Shown: positions 56,267 through 64,000 of the stretch, one piece after another
How positions within the stretch are numbered: the first letter of the stretch is position 1
How the letters are laid out: the number at the start of each line of letters is the position of its first letter
Assembly (NCBI GenBank): GCA_033439765.1
Contig: JAULSN010000002.1
Coordinates: 3,224,001 to 3,288,000, forward strand
From: Lasiosphaeria ovina
Lineage: Eukaryota; Ascomycota; Sordariomycetes; Sordariales; Lasiosphaeriaceae
Length of the DNA stretch: 64,000 bases
Direction of reading: 5' to 3'
Made by a program: the position numbers and the translations under genes
The notes under the pieces: model-generated
What the model was told of the DNA's origin: nothing
Databases searched by the model: none
Seen by the model: only the letters and a program-made list of their open reading frames with translations

Positions 56267-58487
56267 TGTGGAAAGTGAATTAAGCAGATATGTTCGTAGT
56301 TGGTGATACAGGTCTGGATGAACCTCGATCCCTTTTTTTTTTCCGAAACCGGTCTATATCGACGAGGCGCAAGTCTTATCGAGACAACTTTTCAATTTGC
56401 GTACAGTGGAAAAAGCGACAGGTTGCGGAGCGGGGTGCGAGATTGTTGTTGAATGTGATCGTCGTGGAGCGGAAAGAGAGGCGAGAAATAGTAGCGAGAT
56501 GTACAGGAGCGGAAAGCGGCAAAAAAAGAAACACACAACTCCAAATCGTTCAATGTCTGAGTCTCATGGGGCGGGTATTTTGAATATTCGGACACAAAAG
56601 AAAGGCTGTCGAGAGAGTCGTCACAAAAAAGTGTCGGACGAAGAGTCCTGAAGGATACAAAAAAGAGGTCGTTATGATGACATTTGGGCGATATCGAGGT
56701 CTGGATCGACGGGTTGTCCTGTTGAGTAGGGACGTTGTTCGAGGGCAGGCGTCAAGCAAGCTGCCGTGGGATAGCGAGCGGTTGACGGTAACTTGCCCAG
56801 TCAAACCGTTGGAGAGATTCGATCGATGCCAGACCCGGGAGTCGAGGCAATGTTGGAGACCGAAGCGGACTCGACGTCGAAGCTAGGCGACGGGGAGACT
56901 GCTGCAGTAACCGAGGGGGAAAAGTAAACAATGGGCGGCGGGCGGGCGGCGATAAGCGAGACCAGGTGGCAGACAGCAAATCAGAGACGAGTTGCAGCTA
57001 TTGTAACACCTGGCTGATCGTAGTTGAAAACATGCGGGAAGGGAGTTGTCTTGAGGGAACAGGTGGACGAAGAGATGACTCTTCGACCCCCTTGTTCAGC
57101 AGACGAGCTGTGATTCACAACAGGAGACTGGTCGGTAGTGGCAACAGGACGCGAAGAGCGGGTTCGGAGGTTTGCGGGAACGGATACCACGGCTACCCAG
57201 TTCTCCAAGTGTTCAACGGCTCGACGAGTTCAACAAAACAGCAGCGGACAGGATCAGAGGACCAAAATCGAGTGTGGATTCGGCGGTTGTCAAGTAGGAG
57301 CTCTGACAAGACACTCGGCGTTGGGGGTGCGGTTCGAGCTTGGGCGGCGGGACTCGACAGATAAGAATGGCGGGACTATCGTTCAGCGGCACAGACCCGG
57401 GAGCTCAGAGCCAATCAATCCGCAGTTGCACAGGCAGTCGCTCGTCGTTCGAGGCCTTTAGTGAAAAAGACCAAATAGGAGAGAGAAGAGTAGTCTAGAT
57501 GGGCGACGGCGACGGCTTGCAGAATTATACGAGCGCGAGAGAGCGGTGGTGGTGATGGTGGCAGAGGAGAGGCGGTGGAGGGGGGGGGATGGGAAGGTCA
57601 AAAGGGACGGGATGGGGGTGGGAAGAGGTAGAAGATGCAAGCAGAAGGTGGAAGGCGACAGAAACGGCTGTCATCAGGGTGGGCTGTGGGCTGAGCGACA
57701 GCCACGGTCGAATCGGGCATGGATCGGATTCAGGAGCTGGGACCCAGCGGTCACTCGCACCTGCCCAGTCCCCATCTCCAGAGCAGAGCCAGAGCCAGCC
57801 AAAGCAGGGAGAAGTGAACATGGGGCAACGCAGCCAATGGCTCAGGGATCGCCGAGTCGAGCCGGGGCGGGCAGGCACTGGGTGGTTGCGGCAGATGGCA
57901 GGCGCAACTCAACGTGTCCGCCCCCGAGTCTGGCACTGTCAACCGTGGCAGGACCGCATTGCACGCAGATGGCGACGAATGGTGTTCCCCAGACGCTGCC
58001 ACGCAACAACACACCGCCTGCCTGAGTGTGCGTTCCTATTTTCGCTAGGGCCTCAGGCTGGTCCCTAGTGCCATGCAACCTCTTTCAACACACTCTGGGC
58101 TTGGCCTGGGCTTGCAAGCCAGCTTTTGACACGGTGTACCGGACGCGACCCCGGTCGTGCCGGGCACTCAATTAGCAGCTACACCGCCATCTCACTGGCC
58201 ATTCGTACCCTCCAGCCCTCTGGCAGCGGCGAGGGGACTTGGGCGTTGGGTACTGTTGCATCTGCCCCAATGAATTGACCAGTGGGCTTCTTGTCGCTAC
58301 GGGCTTGAATCAAGACATGCCCCAGACCAGGGCATTGCCGCGGGGATTACCTCGACACTACTATAGTACGGAGTACGGCTGCTCGTGAAGCCACGTTCAT
58401 TGTTGCTGATGGCAGCTTGCGGGACTTGCCCCACACGTGCTCTCTGCCTGTCCTCTTGAGCCAAGTGTGCATTCTCCAGCGGCAGGA

Positions 58488-58509
58488 GCCAGCCAGCCAG
58501 CCAGCCAGC
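58488..58509. repeat. CCAG tetranucleotide repeat
   Basis: Five tandem CCAG units. Confidence 0.9.
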
Positions 58510-61500
58510 AGCACGATTCTCCACGGGGCCAAATTCCAAATGCCTTCGCCCGGACGAGTCGGCGCCTGTGAAAGCGCGCGAGATGGAGAATGAGAGCACC
58601 GTTGCATAACAGCCGTGATTGGGATTTGGGAAGGACCTAGAAACGAAACGTCTAAACTGGGGGCATCAGGGCGCTCAGAGCACATCCCCACTGCATTCCG
58701 TAGTGTAGGACTGTCGGTGCTTGTTCTTCGTGTACGAGCAGATTAGGTAGGCACCTTGCTCCAGTCTTGTGGCTACTGCGTACGTAACAGTCGCAATCGA
58801 GAGAGTTTAATGTTGCTCCCGTCTCTCCCCTTTGAGTGAGACTTGACGGCAGCGAGCGCGGTGGATGCCAAGGGCCCTGTGACGGAGGGTTCCAGCATGT
58901 TCTCGTTTCACTTGGGGGAGCGGGCAGCCCGACGCCTCTATTGGCTGAGAGCTCGCTGCACTCCTTTTGGCTGCATCCGGCCTTTGGATTCGCGCCTGCA
59001 GGTAGCGCAGCACGGGCACGCAATCCGCATTGTTGGGCTGACCGCTAATTAAAATAGCAGCACGGGACTGGGATCCACGATGGAATGACGACGGGGCTGC
59101 CACGATAGCAAATCTTCGAAAGTGGACGACGATAAACAATCCAGTTCTGGCGCCTTCTTTGCTGCACTGCACGCAGGAGCTAGCGGTTCTGATGGATAGG
59201 CTGGGACTGTGAATTGACTTGAGTCAAATCGCATTCGACCTTCTATGCGCTTCCATCCTATCAAACAGACTGAGACATGCTGTGGGGCAACGGGATGGTG
59301 CATTCTCCTTTGAAAAGCTGGGGACTGCTGGCAAGATGCGATGGAAAACGGCTTAGACTGGGGAAGCACGAGGAAACGGCGTGCCTATTGGCCGTAATAA
59401 ATGGGGCTGTTGCGTGAGGGCCCACAAATTTGGCTGATCCGACCTCTGTGGGATGGAAGATTGGGGATGCCTTTAGGAATTACACTAGGTAGACTGCACA
59501 GTGGGCAGCACGAACACACAGTAGCTGCCAAGTCTCGGCAAGATCTCGATGCTCTGCCTTGCGTTTCGGGGACGGGACCTGGACCTCGACGGCAACAAGA
59601 TGGAGTCGCTTTCCAAGACTTGACTTGAAGACGGGAAACCCGAGCACGCACGCACTCGCACACGTAGTCTACCGTGTTTACGGTGGATTTCCGAGTTTCG
59701 ACTGTTATGATGTGATAAGACCATTGACGCAACTGCCGATCACGCCTAAACAAAAGACGTCGTGCCAGGGCCGTCCGTATACGTTTCCCGTCATGTAAAC
59801 GTTCCCACTCCGTATTATTCCGAACGGAGCTTGCTGAAGTGGTGAGAAGAGGTTGGTCGGGATACCCTCTGACGACACATTTCTCTAGCTTTCAGATGTC
59901 GTGTGACCCGAGAGGCGCTATCGGGTACCATAGTGGTGTCCGCTGCTCGCCCACCTCGAGCGGCTGGTCGCGAGAGCCGGTACCGCAATTGCGATTGCGC
60001 AGCCACGGTAGCAGCAAAATGAACTCGTTCCATATTTGGTTGAGGGTTGAAACGGCCTTTTGTTGGCCCTCTGGGACGGCCAGAACAGGCGGGCAAGTTC
60101 TGAATGCAACAGGGTTGGCAGCCATCGTCGTCACCCCATCGACCTGACCCGCGAACGGCGCAACAACAATGAACACCCCCCTCCCCTCCGTTCTCCCCCA
60201 CCCACCTTATTCTATTTTGTACCGGTATGAGGCAATGCTGGGCCGTCGAAACGAATGCCGGCTTTGTTTAATTGGCCCTATACAAATGGAGAACAGATTG
60301 CCAACGGGCCCATCAAACAAAGAGGGTTGCAGCAGTTAATTGCCCACTGACATTGGAGCGGTCAAGCGCTCTTGATTAAGTGCATCATTCATCGACTGGG
60401 CCCTGGGTCGCGCCAAGTGAGACGCGTCCGTCGTGCAGCATCCCAAACTCGCTTTTGCGGGCCTGGACTGCCTCGGTGGCTCTCTGTCTCTCTCTGCTGC
60501 GTCGTCGCGCCCGTCCGACCGCCCCGTCACTCATTCGTGACGGTGGCAGGCTGGTTGCTGGCGGCCGCAGAATTCCTGGCGCTAACCGAGAAGGAGGTGG
60601 GGGGGTCGGACGGTCGATCTGCGGGCGGGACTCTGCTGAAGGAAAGAAGGCTTCGGCAGGTCCACCACGGCAGACCCGTCCAAAGGGAGGGGGGGCCGCC
60701 CGAAGGCCGTCCCTTTTTACATACACTGGCGAGATGCGGGAATGCAGGCCGTTGATGGTACAGTACGGACCCCGAAATCTATCTGTGGGCTCGAGAAAAT
60801 TCGGGAGGATCGGTGTTTTGCATTTTCCTTTTTGTTTGCCTTGCAAAGTCCCTGAAGATCGCGGGTGCATTGAGAAGCCATTATGTTGTGGCGACTTTGA
60901 CCCGGCATCGCAGCGCCTGGTTCAGAGCTGTTTGCCGTCCTCCCTTCAGCCGTTGGCTTGGTTGTGGTCGAGGCCGATCCGACATCGCGCATGAGACAAG
61001 CGGCGGACGGACAGTTCTGTCGGGTGAGGGTGTGGCCAGAGATTGGCGTGTTTCCATGGATACTTCGTATGATATCAACCACGGGCTGCTATCAACACGA
61101 ACCATGGGAAGCCACTATGTGCACGATGATCATTCGAGTGCGATGACTTCACGTGCTATATCCGCCCATATTCACCCGGGCTATATGCTGTCATCTCGGT
61201 TTCACCTGCATTGCAGTTCCCAAGACAGCCGCTGAAACAACCGTCAGTCGGCCGTCCGTGTCGTGCGTGTCGGGGGTCCTTTGGCCGGCAAGACCTGGGT
61301 CGGGGTCCTGGAATGCCAATCTGAAGATGGCCCGACCCTCTTTCGCCGTGTCACTATCAAGTGTCAACATCACCAATCGACGGTTACTGTGGCCGGCATG
61401 TTTACCAATCGCCTGTTCCACCGCCTTCAATACCGACCATGTTGACAAACCTCAATCCGTCAGAAAAAAAAAACTTTTCGCTTTTTTTCACTTTTCTCCC

Positions 61501-62729
61501 AGGAGATTTGTCGGTGAGACCAAGACCCCAGCTGGGCTGGCTGCAAGGTCTCGGCCTCTGATTGCTCTGATCGTTCCCGCATGAACGAAAAGCAGATTTT
61601 GCCGCTGCATGCTGGGATTTGCTGCAGCAACAGGCAGGTCAGCAAGCTTGTCGCAGGCTCTAGACTCGGGAACCTGCCTCTGCTTACGCAGGAGGGAAGG
61701 ATCTCGTTCCCAAGGAGATAGAGCCTCGATTGCTGGCTTTTCCTACTTCGGAAATCTCCAAACAAAGTCGTCCGTGATGTGATCCATATCGCGGGAGGAG
61801 CTACTACTAGTTTGAAGGAGCCGAGTATTAACAATGCACCCAGAACTCGAGAGTGAAGTAAGAAAGCGCCGCCGAGATACATCAGTAGCGCTCCCATCAG
61901 CTGCACCACGATAACTACTTTCTTGTCGGAACGAATAGTGAGGTGATATCCGTATACGTATTCAGTATTCCACCGCCTTTTTCTTCGCTAGCACAGCTTG
62001 ACGCTACGAGACGATGTCGAGACTGCAAGCACGAGCGAGGCCGACGAGATGCTGCTCGTTTACAGAAATTGAGACTTTTTTCTTCTCCACACAAACCCGC
62101 TGGCGACATGCACGCTTCATGCACGCTGGATGCAGGCCTGTGATGGTGGAGTGGTTGGTGTTGTCCAAGACTCGAATGCAGCGCGAATTCAGCAACTTTC
62201 AGAGGGATAGGTCCGTTTGGGGAAAGGTGCTGCGCTGACCGCCTTTCCTTTGCAGACCCCCGAGGTATCTTCGTCTCGACTTTGCTTCATCCAACCCGAA
62301 CCCCAACCCGAGAGTAAACCAAGGCCGCATGCCAATCTCGGAGTTTTCGACGACGGATGGTGGTCACTGGTGACTTTGAGACTTTCCCATCGAACTGACA
62401 GCTCCTGCGACGCCGAAAATTTTTCATCGCGAATGTGCATAGCGAGTGAGGCCCGGATTTCTTGTTGCCCCGACCTTTGCTTCATCCTGCTCGTTCGTTA
62501 TCTCGGCCCACTTACAAGGCGAGGGCGATCCAATTTTTTTCCCTCCTTTTTTTGCAAAGTTCTTGACCGCTTCATGCTTCGCATCTCCTGAGTGTCTACC
62601 CCGTCTACCCCAGGAAATAGCTTCCTGTGCGTTGTACGGCACAGAAAGTCCGAAAGGAAATCAGTAAAAAAAATCCGCCGAGAGCAAAAGCCCGGTCCTT
62701 CAGCTTCTCCGTGCGGATTTTGGAGAGCG

Positions 62730-62749
62730 TGGCTGGCTGGCTGGCTGGC
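62730..62749. repeat. GGCT tetranucleotide repeat
   Basis: Five tandem GGCT units, 15 bp before the start codon of the enolase-phosphatase gene; GGCT is the reverse complement of AGCC, so this is the same repeat family as at 48669 and 58488. Confidence 0.9.
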
Positions 62750-62763
62750 AAAGCAAATCAGCA

Positions 62764-64000
62764 ATGGCGGCCACCACCAAAGTGGTGCTGCTTGACATTG
62801 GTACTTGTTGACCTCGAGTTGGCTCTGCAACTCTGCACAACCTTTTTTTTTCTTGCAGCTTCATTCAGCTCCTCTCCCTTCTTCCCCCAACCCAACCCCG
62901 TTGCTGGCATTAGCCTGGACGGATTGGCTAATGCGGTTGTTTTGCTGGCAGAGGGCACAGTTTGCCCCATATCATTCGTCAAAGATATTCTTGTAAGGCA
63001 GATCCCTCCGCTTTGAATCCCTCTCCTTTTTGCCAACTACTATCTCTGGCCATGATGGTTGGGCCCTCTCTTTTTCCACTTGCGGTCAACCACTCATGGC
63101 CGGATCTGCCCCACCTTCAACTTTGCTCTCTCTCAAAGCATGTCTTGTCCGGTCACTTCGCTATCAACTCCCCCCCCCGTAATGGTGTGCCACTGCAGAC
63201 TACATCCCAAAGCTCGGGATGTGGTGGCAGATGATGAGAGAGCGCCATGCTTCCTCCTCGTCCTCCTTCCCGGCGTTCGCCCCAAGTGGTTCGAGCGAGG
63301 GGGGAGCCTGCCGTCTGCGGGGAGCGTCTATGCCTGAAGCAGACGGATACAGCCCATTGGACTGACACATATTTCCTTTTTTTGCCTCGTACAGTTTCCC
63401 TTCGCTCTTCAGGCGCTTCCTGGCACGCTGGAGACGCAGTGGGACAGCCCGGCATTTGCTCGGTACCGCGATGCGTTCCCGGCAGAGCACGCCGCGTCGC
63501 GCGAGGCCTTAGCCGCGCACGTCGAGGACCTCACCCGCCGCGACGTGAAGGCGCCCTACCTCAAGAGCCTGCAGGGCTACCTCTGGGCGAAGGGGTACCA
63601 GACGGGCCAGCTCAAGGCGCCGCTGTTCCCGGACGTGGTGCCCAGGTTCGCGTCGTGGAAGCGCGAGGGCGTCACCGTTGTCATCTACTCGTCCGGCTCC
63701 GTGCCCGCCCAAAAGCTACTGTTCGCGCACACAAACAGCGACCCCGCCGACCTAGTGCCCGACATCGCTGGCTTCTTTGACACAGTCAATGCCGGCCCCA
63801 AGACCGAGGCCGCGAGCTACGAGAAGATCGCCGCCCAGTTCCCAGAGTACCTCGCAGGCGAGTGGCTGTTCCTCAGCGACAACGTCAAGGAGGTCGAGGC
63901 TGCTAAGCTGGCTGGTATGCAGAGCTTCGTTGTCGAGCGGCTTGGCAACGCAGAGCTCTCTGCAGAGGCGCGGCAGCAGCATAGGGTCATCCAGAGCTTT
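62764..64000 (+). CDS. UTR4: Enolase-phosphatase E1 (acireductone synthase), 3'-truncated by the window
   Basis: Exons 62764-62800, 62952-62992 and 63395 to the window edge give 228 residues so far, with no stop. The first two exons encode MAATTKVVLLDIEGTVCPIS then FVKDIL, and exon 3 begins FPFALQALPGTLETQWDSP. HAD motifs are present: DIEGT (nucleophile Asp, with Glu typical of the E1 branch), VVIYSSGSVPAQ (motif II Ser) and WLFLSDNVKEVEAAK (motif III/IV). The enzyme performs the enolase and phosphatase steps of the methionine salvage pathway, turning 2,3-diketo-5-methylthiopentyl-1-phosphate into acireductone. The introns are 151 and 402 nt. The last few tens of residues of a normal family member lie beyond the window. 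Confidence 0.93.

Larger units (their letters stand above)
56267..62763. other. Spacer between divergent kinase and enolase-phosphatase genes
   Basis: About 6.5 kb between divergent start codons. The first 1.2 kb next to 56266 should hold the kinase promoter and leader. Short open frames throughout lack motifs and consensus introns. It contains CCAG/GGCT repeats near both ends of its right half. No gene was recognised. Confidence 0.5.

Noticed and set aside
60385..60870. ATG-started open frame of 161 codons on the minus strand
   Set aside because: Arg/Pro-rich low-information sequence without motif or consensus intron.

Overview
The window is nuclear DNA of a filamentous ascomycete. Genes carry short spliceosomal introns with fungal donor, CTAAC/CTGAC branch and AG acceptor signals. 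Coding parts have GC-rich third positions and spacers are long. The protein set (fungal Arp8, Tfc7, Ran1/Ksp1-type kinase, Rua1_C regulator, fungal PLC) fits Sordariomycetes, probably Sordariales; that placement is inference from protein style, not from a search. All gene models were assembled by hand from open frames and splice signals.

Layout. 0.6-2.0 kb (+): Iwr1-type RNA polymerase II import factor. 3.1-4.4 kb (-): fungal-specific protein with a basic NLS and a helical Myb-like block. 4.4-7.8 kb: spacer with microsatellites. 7.8-9.6 kb (-): Tfc7/tau55-like histidine phosphatase-fold protein. 10.8-13.2 kb (-): phosphoinositide phospholipase C. 14.6-17.0 kb (-): Arp8 of INO80, divergent from a Pro-rich protein of unknown role (17.9-18.7 kb, +). 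18.9 and 19.4 kb (-): a tRNA-like element and tRNA-Val(AAC). 19.5-29.3 kb: a very long gene-poor stretch in front of a Rua1-family zinc regulator (29.3-31.5 kb, +). 31.5-38.5 kb: a second gene-poor stretch. 38.6-41.3 kb (+): PHD-finger protein. 43.1-45.1 kb (+): LEU2. 45.8-48.2 kb (+): DUF2235 hydrolase, apparently broken. 50.1-52.7 kb (+): Avt1-like vacuolar amino acid transporter. 54.2-56.3 kb (-): Ran1/Ksp1-like kinase. 56.3-62.8 kb: spacer. 62.8 kb to the end (+): enolase-phosphatase E1 (Utr4), cut by the window edge.

The genes are a housekeeping mix rather than a pathway cluster: transcription machinery (Iwr1, Tfc7), chromatin (Arp8, PHD protein), signalling (PLC, kinase), amino acid metabolism (LEU2, Utr4, Avt1) and a developmental-type regulator (Rua1_C). 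I found no transposon, CRISPR array or biosynthetic cluster.

The most unusual object is the DUF2235 gene. Three of its six introns need GC donors, one junction does not keep frame with the best splice sites, an in-frame TAG replaces an expected Trp codon, and its last exon holds a pure 25-unit CAG tract. Other points are a uORF whose stop overlaps the Rua1_C start codon (ATGA), a roughly 150-residue insert inside the PLC catalytic X region, and a 21-nt LEU2 exon.
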